From: Betaproteobacteria bacterium
GTDB taxonomy: Bacteria; Pseudomonadota; Gammaproteobacteria; Burkholderiales; Burkholderiaceae_E
Reading direction: 5' to 3'
Assembly: GCA_016868375.1 (NCBI GenBank)
Contig: VGHA01000001.1
Location: forward strand, 22,686 to 86,685
DNA length: 64,000 bases
Part shown: positions 29,695 through 38,727 of the stretch, piece by piece
Position numbering within the stretch: the first letter of the stretch is position 1
How the letters are laid out: each line of letters begins with the position of its first letter
Notes under the pieces: model-generated
Told to the model about the DNA's origin: nothing
What the model saw: only the letters and a program-made list of their open reading frames with translations
The model's database searches: none
Position numbers and translations under genes: made by a program

Positions 29695-30849
29695 TCAGGC
29701 CGGCAGTGGGCCAACATCGACCCAGCGACGCTCGCTCCATGACTTCAGCGCGGCTTCGACCAGCTGGACGCCTTTCGCGCCCTCGCGCAGATTCCAGCGG
29801 AAGTCCCCGCCTTCAATGACATGGCGCAGGAAGAGTTCCCACTGCGCCTTGAACGCATTGTCAAAGATGACGGTGTCAGGCACCTCCTGCCAGCCCTCCA
29901 TGAATTGGATAGGCTGGGGGAGATCAGGGTTCCAGACCGGCTTGGGCGTATTCACACGCGACTGCGTCCGGCAGCCACGCAGGCCCGCCACCGCCGAGCC
30001 ATGCGTACCATCGACCTGAAGGGTAAGAAGGTCATCACGCCGAACCCGTACCGCCCAAGAGCTGTTGAAGTGCGCGATGGCACCTGAAGCAAGTTGGAAC
30101 GTGGCGTAGGCCGCATCATCTGCGGTGGCGGTGTAGGGCTTGCCCTGTTCATCCCAGCGCGTGGGAATATGGGTGGCCCCCAGACAGGATACCGAGCGCA
30201 CCTCGCCGAACAGATTGTCGATCACGTAGCGCCAGTGACAGAGCATGTCGAGGATGATGCCCCCACCATCCTCGGTTCGATAGTTCCAGCTTGGCCGTTG
30301 CGCGGGCTGCAGATCGCCCTCGAACACCCAGTAGCCGAACTCGCCGCGAACCGAGAGGATGCGCCCGAAGAATCCGGCATCGATCAGCATTTTCAGTTTC
30401 AACAAGCCGGGTAGCCAGAGCTTGTCCTGCACGACGCCGTGCCGAACGCCTGCGGCCTCGGCAGCGCGAGCAATTCCCAGAGCCGCTTCAAGGCTGGTGG
30501 CGGAGGGCTTCTCGCAATAGATGTGCTTGCCCGCCTGGATCGCTTTGTGAATCAGTTCGGGCCGCATCTGCGTGGTGGCCGCATCAAAGAACACGGTATC
30601 CGCAGGGTTGGCTAGCGCCGCGTCAAGATCGGTTCCCCAGCGTAGGCCCCCGTGTTGTGCTGCAAGCGCAGCCATTCGATCCGCACCACGACCGATCAGT
30701 ATCGGATCGGGCATCAACCTGCTGCCGTCAGACAGGCGAACGCCGCCCTGCTCACGAATCGCCTTGATTGAACGAATCAAATGCTGGTTCAGCCCCATTC
30801 GGCCGGTAACGCCGTACATGATGATGCCAATGCGCTGGGCGGTGCTCAT
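29695..30849 (-). CDS. Gfo/Idh/MocA family oxidoreductase
   Basis: GIIMYGVTGRMGLNQHLIRSI...VFFDAATTQMRPELIHKAIQAGKHIYCEKPSATSLEAALGIARAA. Confidence 0.9.
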   Translation of the reverse strand: MSTAQRIGIIMYGVTGRMGLNQHLIRSIKAIREQGGVRLSDGSRLMPDPILIGRGADRMAALAAQHGGLRWGTDLDAALANPADTVFFDAATTQMRPELIHKAIQAGKHIYCEKPSATSLEAALGIARAAEAAGVRHGVVQDKLWLPGLLKLKMLIDAGFFGRILSVRGEFGYWVFEGDLQPAQRPSWNYRTEDGGGIILDMLCHWRYVIDNLFGEVRSVSCLGATHIPTRWDEQGKPYTATADDAAYATFQLASGAIAHFNSSWAVRVRRDDLLTLQVDGTHGSAVAGLRGCRTQSRVNTPKPVWNPDLPQPIQFMEGWQEVPDTVIFDNAFKAQWELFLRHVIEGGDFRWNLREGAKGVQLVEAALKSWSERRWVDVGPLPA

Positions 30850-31049
30850 TGAGCGCTTCTCCTGACAGGTGGGCGCCGCCACAGCCTCTGGCGGCATCAT
30901 GGCTTCGGCAACGCCGAGCCGGTCAAATGCCGCGCGATGGTAACCCGGCCCATCGCCACGCGAAAGCGACAGCGCGAGTCAGCGGAATCGCAGCTTGTGA
31001 AAGGCTCATGCGCATCGGTACCATGCCCGCTTTCATCAGGAGTCTCGTC

Positions 31050-32054
31050 ATGCCACGAATCAAGACGACCGTCGTCGGGTCGTATCCCATACCCGAATGG
31101 CTGGTCGCCAGTCCGTCCGCCCAGGCGCTGACTGACGCAACGCGCGTGGTCATCCACACCCAGGAACGCGCAGGTATCGATCTGGTGTGCGATGGCGAGC
31201 TTTATCGGTTCGACATCAACCATCCAGAAACCAACGGGATGATCGAATATTTCGTCCGCCCGATGGATGGCATCACTCAGCGATTCACCTTCGATGACCT
31301 GATTGCCTACCGAAGCACCTCGGGCACCCGATTTCGAACCCGGCCTCCCGGAACAGTCATCGGTCCTGTCGGCAGCGGTACGCTGGATCTGCCGCTCGCC
31401 TGCGAAGGCGCCCGCAGTCTCGCCTCAAACCCGTTCAAGTTCACGCTCACTGGCCCGCACATGCTGGCCAAAACCCTCATTGACCGGCACTACCCGGACC
31501 TGCCGGCGCTCTGTAATGCGATTGCCGATGTCCTCGCTCAGCAGGTCGCACACTGCGAGGCGGACGTGATTCAGGTGGATGAGGCCAACCTTCCGGGACA
31601 TGCCGAGGAGTGGGAGTGGGCCGCGGCAGCAATGAACCGCGTGCTCGACGCAGCACGCTGCCCAACCGCTGTTCACCTCTGCTTTGGCAATTACGGCGGA
31701 CAGAGCATTCAGAAGGGAAGTTGGGATCGGCTGATCGGTTACCTGAACGCGCTGCATGTCGACCACATCGTCATGGAGTGCGCCCATCGTCCTCCTGATG
31801 AACTGGCGGCGTTTTGCGAATTGCGAGCCGATATCGGGTTCGGTTTGGGCGTGATTGACGTCAAGTCCACCACAATCGAGTCGGCGGACACGGTGGCGCG
31901 TGCCATTGAGCGCGCGGCCGGCATCCTTGGTCCCGAGCGAATCCGCTATATCCATCCCGATTGCGGATTCTGGATGCTGAAGCGTTCAATCGCTGACGGC
32001 AAGATTCGCGCGCTCGCTGCCGGGCGCGATCTGTTCGAAGGCCGGCACGCATGA
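31050..32054 (+). CDS. MetE C-terminal-like (cobalamin-independent methionine synthase family) protein
   Basis: ATG at 31050: MPRIKTTVVGSYPIPEWLV; retains zinc-ligand-like motifs VHLCFGN, VMECAH and IHPDCGFWML. Confidence 0.85.
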   Translation: MPRIKTTVVGSYPIPEWLVASPSAQALTDATRVVIHTQERAGIDLVCDGELYRFDINHPETNGMIEYFVRPMDGITQRFTFDDLIAYRSTSGTRFRTRPPGTVIGPVGSGTLDLPLACEGARSLASNPFKFTLTGPHMLAKTLIDRHYPDLPALCNAIADVLAQQVAHCEADVIQVDEANLPGHAEEWEWAAAAMNRVLDAARCPTAVHLCFGNYGGQSIQKGSWDRLIGYLNALHVDHIVMECAHRPPDELAAFCELRADIGFGLGVIDVKSTTIESADTVARAIERAAGILGPERIRYIHPDCGFWMLKRSIADGKIRALAAGRDLFEGRHA

Positions 32055-33100
32055 CAATCGCCCCTCCCTTACCTGCCGGCTTCTCCAGCGTCGATGCGTT
32101 GGAGGAGGTCATGACGCGGCCTTCCCAATCATTGATCGATGATCTCAACGCGCTCGATGGCGACATCATCGTGCTGGGCGTGGGCGGCAAGATGGGACCC
32201 ACCCTAGCGCGCATGGCCAAGCGCGCCGCCCCGTCCAAGCGGGTGTTGGGCGTTGCGCGCTTCAGTGACCCGCAGGTAGCCGCGCAACTGAAACAGGTGG
32301 GTGTGGAACCGGTCAGCTGCGATTTGCTTGACCGGGCCGCGATTGCCCGCCTGCCAGGCAGCGCTGACGGTGTGTCGAACGTGGTGTTCATGGCGGGCCA
32401 CAAGTTCGGCGCCACAGGTAACCCGGCGTTTACCTGGGCGATGAATGTCGCAGTTCCGTGGATGGTTGCAGAGCATTACCGCGACTGTCGGATCGCCGCG
32501 TTCTCAACCGCCTGCGTCTATCCATTCTTTCCAACCAGCGGGCCGGGCGCAAGCGAATCGGAGCCCGCGATTCCGCCACCCGGTGACTACGCAGCCTCCT
32601 GCGTTGGCCGCGAGCGAATGTTCGAACACGGCTCGCAGCGCTGGGGAACGCCAGGGCGACTGGTTCGACTGTCGTATGCAATCGACATGCGCTATGGCGT
32701 GCTTCGCGATGTCGCTGATTCAGTCTTCAACAGCCGCCCAATCGATCTGACCATGGGATGGGCCGACGTCATCTGGCAGGGCGATGCCAACGAACAGGCG
32801 CTGCGCCTGCTCGCGCACTGCACCACGCCCACCTCCCCCATCAACATCACCGGTCCTGCGCATACCTCCATCCGTTGGCTGGCTGGCGAGTTCGGCCGAC
32901 GCTTTGGTCGAACGCCCGTTCTGACTGGTGCCGAGGCGCCCAGCGCATGGCTGGTTGACACGACGGCATCGCAAAAGCTGCTTGGCTTACCGGGTGTGTC
33001 GCTGACCACGATGATCGACTGGGTTGCCGATTGGGTGGCTCGCGGCGGGGAAAGCCTGGGTAAGCCCACCCACTTCGAGGCCCGCGACGGTCGCTATTAA
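32051..33100 (+). CDS. NAD-dependent epimerase/dehydratase family protein
   Basis: DIIVLGVGGKMGPTLARMAKRAAPSKRVLGVARF...AAFSTACVYPF; 4-bp overlap with the preceding gene. Confidence 0.85.
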   Translation: MTIAPPLPAGFSSVDALEEVMTRPSQSLIDDLNALDGDIIVLGVGGKMGPTLARMAKRAAPSKRVLGVARFSDPQVAAQLKQVGVEPVSCDLLDRAAIARLPGSADGVSNVVFMAGHKFGATGNPAFTWAMNVAVPWMVAEHYRDCRIAAFSTACVYPFFPTSGPGASESEPAIPPPGDYAASCVGRERMFEHGSQRWGTPGRLVRLSYAIDMRYGVLRDVADSVFNSRPIDLTMGWADVIWQGDANEQALRLLAHCTTPTSPINITGPAHTSIRWLAGEFGRRFGRTPVLTGAEAPSAWLVDTTASQKLLGLPGVSLTTMIDWVADWVARGGESLGKPTHFEARDGRY

Positions 33101-33131
33101 CGCCTCTTCTTCCACCCTACCGCGCCGTCCC

Positions 33132-34061
33132 GTGCCCCCCCCAGCCACTTCCCTGGTTGAACCCACGGCCGCCGACATGGCAGCGCTGCTCGCGCTGTCG
33201 CAGGCAGCGCACTGGAATCAGATCCATCACGACTGGGCCTGGATGTTGGCCAATGGGCGAACGCGCGCGCTGCGGCAAGCCGATACGCTGGTTGCGTCAA
33301 CGCTGGTGTTGCCCTGGCCACCTGCCGCTTCAGCGACGCGATCCGATCAGGTGGCGAGCCCTTCCCTCGCGTGGATCAGCATGGTGCTGGTTCTGCCAGA
33401 GCATCGTGGCCAGGGTCATGCCAGCCGTCTTCTGCAGGAGAGCCTGGCGTGGCTTGAGCAACCGTCACAGCGTCATCTCCTGCCCGTCCTGGATGCAACA
33501 CCCGCCGGACGACCCGTGTATCTGAAGCTGGGCTTTTCGGATGCCTGGTCATTCACACGTTGGGAGCATCGAACCCGTCAACGGTCTGTGGTAACCGAGG
33601 GCGCAGGGGATCTGCTCGAGGTGGGCGGCACGGACGCGTCACATCCGGCGCGAGGTGCGCTCTATGAACTTGATCGCCAGGCATTCGGGGCCAACCGGGA
33701 AACGCTGCTGGACGATCTGATTCACCGCGCGCCAACGCTTGCCATTGCGCTCGGCCAGGCACATGCGATCCGTGGCTTCAGTTTGGCGCGACCCGGGCGG
33801 GTTGCAACACAGTTGGGTCCGCTGGTGGCGCAAGACGCTGCCGCGGCAATCGAACTGGTGGATCAGGCACTCGCGCGCGTTGACGGCCCAGTATTTATCG
33901 ACATACCCAACGCAAGGTGCGAGCTTGCCACCTGGCTGGCCCATCGCGGATTCAGCGCGCAGCGACCCTTCACCCGCATGGCACTTGGCAGAAGGGCTCG
34001 CAGTCTTGAAAGTGAATGCCCCGCCACCGTATGGGCCGTTGCCGGCCCGGAGCTGGGTTGA
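33132..34061 (+). CDS. GNAT family N-acetyltransferase
   Basis: ISMVLVLPEHRGQGHASRLLQESLAWLEQ...PVYLKLGFSDAWSFTRWE; GTG start in frame at 33132. Confidence 0.8.
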   Translation: MPPPATSLVEPTAADMAALLALSQAAHWNQIHHDWAWMLANGRTRALRQADTLVASTLVLPWPPAASATRSDQVASPSLAWISMVLVLPEHRGQGHASRLLQESLAWLEQPSQRHLLPVLDATPAGRPVYLKLGFSDAWSFTRWEHRTRQRSVVTEGAGDLLEVGGTDASHPARGALYELDRQAFGANRETLLDDLIHRAPTLAIALGQAHAIRGFSLARPGRVATQLGPLVAQDAAAAIELVDQALARVDGPVFIDIPNARCELATWLAHRGFSAQRPFTRMALGRRARSLESECPATVWAVAGPELG

Positions 34062-34107
34062 CCTTGGGCGCGCAGCAAGCCGCGCGCCCAAGGTTAGGTA
34101 GCCAACC

Positions 34108-35106
34108 TTATTTGGTCATTCGAATCGAGCGATCCAGGAACTCATTGGTGTAAGCCGACTTCACATCGAACGGCTTATCAAGTCCGATGTATTCGCGCAC
34201 CAGATCGTAATCGCTCTGCATACGCTTGTCTTCATGGATGCCCAGGGCGATTTCGCGCGAGAACTTGTCACTCATCAGCACCTCGACCAGCGACCAGTTG
34301 ACCAGTTCGTTATCGAACTTGAGCGCACCGTTGGCATCAATCAGCGCCTGAACGCAGGGCCGCGGCTCAGCGACGCAGGCTGCGAATGCGCGCTGGGTCA
34401 CCTTCACAAACTTGTCGATTGCTGCGCGATTTTTCTGCAGAAACTGCGGATTGACGATGATGGAGTTGCCGTAGGGGTTGAGCCCCGCATCACGCCACGC
34501 GAGAAAGCCCATGTCAGCGCCCAATTCAGCCTGGAACACATGGTGAAGGTTGTAGAACGAGGTGGTGGCGTCGATCGACTTTGCCTTCAGCGCCGACAGC
34601 TTGGCGTTGGCATCGATGTTGACCCAGGTGACTGATTTCGGGTCCATGCCATTGGCCTTGGCAAGCGCCGGCCACATCGTGCGAGCCCCGTCGGCCGCCG
34701 GGTTCCCGATGCGTTTGCCGGCCAGGTCTTTCACCGACTTGATGCCAGAGCTTTTCAGCCAGTAAAGCCCCTGTGGCGAGTTCGCGTACACATTGAAGAC
34801 AGCAACGGTCTGGGCGCCTTTGCCAGCAGCCACCAGAGCCCCGGCCATATCAGCCAACCCCACCGGGTTGGCACCAGCGCCTACCTTCTGGGTGGACAGC
34901 GCCGAGCCACGACCTGGCTCGAGATTGACGTCCAGCCCTTCCTTTGCGTACCAGCCAAGCTTCTTCGCGTAGTAGTACGGCGCATGATCGCCACCTGGGA
35001 CCCAGTTCAGCACAAAGTCAATTTTGGTTTGAGCCGTTACTGAACCAGCGGCCAGCGCGGCGGCCAATAGTGTTGCTGCGCGTGTGGCAGCCAGGCGTGA
35101 AAGCAT
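34108..35106 (-). CDS. ABC transporter substrate-binding protein (NMT1/THI5/SsuA-like)
   Basis: KIDFVLNWVPGGDHAPYYYAKKLGWYAKEGLDVNLEPGRGSALSTQKVGAGANPVGLADM; ATG at 35106 followed by a signal peptide. Confidence 0.9.
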   Translation of the reverse strand: MLSRLAATRAATLLAAALAAGSVTAQTKIDFVLNWVPGGDHAPYYYAKKLGWYAKEGLDVNLEPGRGSALSTQKVGAGANPVGLADMAGALVAAGKGAQTVAVFNVYANSPQGLYWLKSSGIKSVKDLAGKRIGNPAADGARTMWPALAKANGMDPKSVTWVNIDANAKLSALKAKSIDATTSFYNLHHVFQAELGADMGFLAWRDAGLNPYGNSIIVNPQFLQKNRAAIDKFVKVTQRAFAACVAEPRPCVQALIDANGALKFDNELVNWSLVEVLMSDKFSREIALGIHEDKRMQSDYDLVREYIGLDKPFDVKSAYTNEFLDRSIRMTK

Positions 35107-35121
35107 GAAAGGTCTCCCTGT

Positions 35122-35161
35122 TGTGTTGACACGTGTTGGCCCGTGTTGGCCCGTGTTCGCC
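35122..35161. repeat. Four tandem 10-bp repeats in the 5' leader of the NMT1-like ABC binding-protein gene
   Basis: tgtgttgaca-cgtgttggcc-cgtgttggcc-cgtgttcgcc. Confidence 0.85.
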
Positions 35162-35244
35162 AAGCAGTTCGATGATAGATCATTGACGCCCGTCCGGCCA
35201 TCCATCAAGATCCCCGCCGTCGAATACGAAACGATTCCGTTACC

Positions 35245-36336
35245 GTGCACCGATCTCAACTGCCCCCCGCCATCACTCGACTGCTACAGGAAGGCACGGT
35301 AATCCCCGCGCATCCCCTCGCGCTCAATGCCCAGCGGCAACTCGATATCCGCCGGCAGCGTGCGCTCACGCGCTACTACGTCGAAGCGGGTTCAGGTGGA
35401 TTGGCGGTCGGTGTTCACGCCACGCAATTTGCGATACGGGAACGCGGCCTGTATGCGCCCGTTCTCGAGCTTGCCGCGCGCACCGCTCAAGACCACCTCG
35501 AGCGTCTTGGCGAGCGGCGACCACTGGTCATGATTGCCGGACTGGCCGGCGGCACTGCACAGGCTATTGCCGAAGCCAGAACGGCGGTCTCGCTCGGTTA
35601 TCACTGCGGCATGCTGTCTCTGTCCGCCATGCGCGGCGTCGATCTCGACACCCTGGTCGGACACTGCGAAGCGGTCGCTGCGGAAATCCCGTTGGTCGGG
35701 TTCTATCTGCAGACCGCTGTCGGCGGCATCGACCTGCCCGCCTCTTTCTGGCAGCGCTTCGCCGCAATCGACAATGTGGTGGCCGTCAAGGTGGCGCCGT
35801 TCAACCGCTACCGAACGCTTGATGTCGCGCGGGGCATCGCGCTGGCCCATGCGGAGGAGCGCGTCACGCTTTATACGGGCAACGACGATCACATCGTCCT
35901 CGATCTGGTCACGCCCTTCGCGGTACGCCGCCCGGCACGCAACGGCCATGGCCTTGAAGGGGTCATTATCAAGATTCGGGGCGGGCTGCTGGGTCACTGG
36001 TCGGTGTGGACACACTCGGCGGTCAAACTGTTTGAGCGAATTCGGGCCGCGCGGGCATCGGCCACGCTGGACACCAGCCTGCTGGCGCTGGACGCGCGGG
36101 TCACCGACTGTAATGCCGCGTTGTTTGATGTTGCGAACAACTTCGCTGGCTGCATCGCCGGCTGCCATGAAGTGCTGCGCCGCCAAGGGTTGTTGGAAGG
36201 TATCTGGTGCCTCGATCCCAATGAAACCTTATCGCCGGGCCAGGCTGCCGAGCTGGACCGGGTCTGCCGCGAGCATCCCGACCTGATCGATGACGAGTTC
36301 GTGCGAAGCCGGCTCGATCGTTGGCTTGCAGACTGA
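35245..36336 (+). CDS. Dihydrodipicolinate synthase (DapA)-family aldolase/lyase
   Basis: 363 aa; TRYYVEAGSGGLAVGVHATQFAIR...VGFYLQTAVGGIDLPASFWQRFAAIDNVVAVKVAPFNRYRT. Confidence 0.8.
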   Translation: MHRSQLPPAITRLLQEGTVIPAHPLALNAQRQLDIRRQRALTRYYVEAGSGGLAVGVHATQFAIRERGLYAPVLELAARTAQDHLERLGERRPLVMIAGLAGGTAQAIAEARTAVSLGYHCGMLSLSAMRGVDLDTLVGHCEAVAAEIPLVGFYLQTAVGGIDLPASFWQRFAAIDNVVAVKVAPFNRYRTLDVARGIALAHAEERVTLYTGNDDHIVLDLVTPFAVRRPARNGHGLEGVIIKIRGGLLGHWSVWTHSAVKLFERIRAARASATLDTSLLALDARVTDCNAALFDVANNFAGCIAGCHEVLRRQGLLEGIWCLDPNETLSPGQAAELDRVCREHPDLIDDEFVRSRLDRWLAD

Positions 36337-36344
36337 GGAACCCA

Positions 36345-37112
36345 ATGAATCCCCTTGACTCGTCATACACACGCTGGACCTTCGCAGTGCTCGCCCACAT
36401 CGCGCTGGTCGTCGCCTGGTATCTGTTCGTTGAAATCGGGCAGGTACCTAAATTCGTGATGCCGTCGCCTCAAGCCACGCTTGATGCGCTCATGAATCCC
36501 AACTACAGCTGGTGGACCAACATCGCAGTAACAGGCACCGAAATATTTGGCGGCTATCTGCTGGCTCTGGTCGTAGGGGTGCTGCTGGCGCTGGTCTTCA
36601 CCTGGTCGCGAACGCTGGAAGCCTTATGCCTGCCTCTGCTCGTCACACTGAACATGATTCCCAAAGTGGCGCTCGGACCGCTGATCATCGTCTGGTTCAA
36701 ATACGGCGTATTTCCGAACACGCTCATGGCGTTCTCAATCGCTGTGTTCCCGATTCTTCTGACAACAGCGCGCGGGCTGCGAGAAATCGAACCGGAGCTG
36801 CTCGACCTGGTGAAGTCTCTGCGGGGTTCACGCTGGCAGGTGTTTGCCAAGATTCAGCTGCCGGGGGCGCTACCGTATATTTTTTCGGGAATGAAGGTGG
36901 GGTCCATCCTGGCCGTGGCCGGTGCAATCGTGGGCGAGTTCCTGGGCTCCGATAAAGGCCTGGGTTACCTGATGCTGCAGGTACAGGTCACGCTGGACAC
37001 GCCCGCCATGTTCATGGCGGTTATCCTGATCACCATTATCGGCATGTTGCTGTACGGATTGGTGCTGCTTCATGAGCGGCTGCTGGTGGTGCGTGATGCG
37101 CGTGTAGCCTGA
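36345..37112 (+). CDS. ABC transporter permease (SsuC/TauC-like)
   Basis: MPSPQATLDALMNPNYSWWTNIAVTGTEIFGGYLLALVVG...PKVALGPLIIVWFKYGVFPNTLMAFSIAVFPILLTTARGLREIEPELLDLVKSLRGSRWQVFAKIQLPGALPYIFSGMKVG. Confidence 0.92.
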   Translation: MNPLDSSYTRWTFAVLAHIALVVAWYLFVEIGQVPKFVMPSPQATLDALMNPNYSWWTNIAVTGTEIFGGYLLALVVGVLLALVFTWSRTLEALCLPLLVTLNMIPKVALGPLIIVWFKYGVFPNTLMAFSIAVFPILLTTARGLREIEPELLDLVKSLRGSRWQVFAKIQLPGALPYIFSGMKVGSILAVAGAIVGEFLGSDKGLGYLMLQVQVTLDTPAMFMAVILITIIGMLLYGLVLLHERLLVVRDARVA

Positions 37113-37166
37113 GAACGTCAACGTCGCGCGGACACAGTCAAACGATTACAACCGAGGAGATCATTC

Positions 37167-38162
37167 ATGAACGCTTCCCACACTTTGAAGCCAGGCCTGA
37201 AGCTCTGTGCCGCCGCCTTTCTTTCAATCGCCGTTGCCGGCGCGGCACACGCGCAAACCGAAATCAAGTTCGGCCACGTCGGTGAACCCGGCTCGCTTTA
37301 TCAGGTGATTGGCGACGAATTCGCTCGCCGAGCCAACACGCTTCTGGCGGGGAAGGCGAAGGTGGTCGTGTATGGCAGCAGCCAGTTGGGGGGCGACAAG
37401 GAAATGCTGCAAAAGCTGCGGCTGGGCACACTCGACCTGTCGCTTCCGTCAACCATCATGTCCTCTGAGGTCGATCTCATCGGCATGTTTGAAATGCCTT
37501 ATATCGTCAAAGATCGAGCCCATATGGCACGCATCGAAAAAGAGATTTTCTGGCCCGACATCGCGCCTGCGGTGGAAAAGAAAGGCTTGAAAGTGCTCGC
37601 GGTATGGGAGAACGGTTATCGGCATCTGACCAATAACCGTCGCCCGATTAACGTTCCAGACGATCTCAAGGGAATCAAGCTGCGTGTGCCTGAGGGAAAG
37701 TGGCGAATCAAGATGTTTCAGAACTATGGTGCCAGTCCCAGCCCCATGAAGTTCTCAGAGCTGTTCACGGCTCTGCAAACCGGTGTGATGGACGGTCAGG
37801 AGAACCCGTTCACGCAAATTTACTCATCGAAACTGCACGAGGTTCAAAAGTTCCTGTCCCTCTCTGGGCATGTCTACAGCCCGGCGTTCCTCACGGCGGG
37901 TCTTAAAAAATTCTCATCCCAACCTGAGCCTGTGCGTAAGGCGATTGAGACGGCCGCCCGCGAAACGCAAGCCTTCGTGTACGAGACCGCCACGAAAGCC
38001 GAGAAAGACCTGCTCGACAAAATCCGAGCCAGTGGCATTCAGGTCAATGAAGTCAACAAAGACGCCTTTATTGCTGCAAGCCGCCCAACCTACGAAGAGT
38101 TCGGCAAGGAAGTCGCGGGAGCGAAAGCGCTGATTGACAAAGCCGTCAGCCTCGGTCGGTAG
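37167..38162 (+). CDS. TRAP transporter substrate-binding protein (DctP family)
   Basis: EIKFGHVGEPGSLYQVIGDEFARRANTLLAGKAKVVVYGSSQLGGDKEMLQKLRLGTLDLSLPS. Confidence 0.93.
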   Translation: MNASHTLKPGLKLCAAAFLSIAVAGAAHAQTEIKFGHVGEPGSLYQVIGDEFARRANTLLAGKAKVVVYGSSQLGGDKEMLQKLRLGTLDLSLPSTIMSSEVDLIGMFEMPYIVKDRAHMARIEKEIFWPDIAPAVEKKGLKVLAVWENGYRHLTNNRRPINVPDDLKGIKLRVPEGKWRIKMFQNYGASPSPMKFSELFTALQTGVMDGQENPFTQIYSSKLHEVQKFLSLSGHVYSPAFLTAGLKKFSSQPEPVRKAIETAARETQAFVYETATKAEKDLLDKIRASGIQVNEVNKDAFIAASRPTYEEFGKEVAGAKALIDKAVSLGR

Positions 38163-38166
38163 ACGC

Positions 38167-38712
38167 ATGATCAGCACTCAATCCACGCCACCGCGTGCCG
38201 ACGCGCTCGCCCGTTTTCGAGAACGGTACGCCTTGGCCCTCGAGCGCCTTGTGATCATTCTGATGGTGGTGCTCGCTGGAGAGGTCGTCCTGGGCGTCCT
38301 CATGCGCGCAATAGGACGCCCGCTGGTCTGGTACGACGAAATGGCCTCTGTCCTGTTGGCGTGGCTCACGTTCTACGGGTCGGCACTGGCATCGGCCAGG
38401 CGCGCCCATATCGGATGCCCCGAACTGGTTGATCAACTGCCCGCGCGGCCCCGGCGACAACTCGCAATCGTTTCGCAAATCATGGTGATCGCCTTCTTCG
38501 CCTTGGTGGGGTGGGTGGGAGCAGTCATTCTTCCAGTGCTTGCGGACGAAATGCTCGTCAGCGTCCCCTGGCTGTCGGCGGCCGTGGTCCAGTCGGTAAT
38601 TCCCGTCTCAGCCGCGCTGATCCTGGTTGCCGAAATCCTGAACCTGGTTGACCTGCTTCGGTCGCATCCACCCGGGCAGAGTGGTTCGTCACTTGCTGAC
38701 GGACTTCATTAG
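38167..38712 (+). CDS. TRAP transporter small permease (DctQ family)
   Basis: LLAWLTFYGSALASARRAHIGCPELVDQLP; follows dctP directly. Confidence 0.88.
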   Translation: MISTQSTPPRADALARFRERYALALERLVIILMVVLAGEVVLGVLMRAIGRPLVWYDEMASVLLAWLTFYGSALASARRAHIGCPELVDQLPARPRRQLAIVSQIMVIAFFALVGWVGAVILPVLADEMLVSVPWLSAAVVQSVIPVSAALILVAEILNLVDLLRSHPPGQSGSSLADGLH

Positions 38713-38727
38713 CCGGAGGACCATGAC

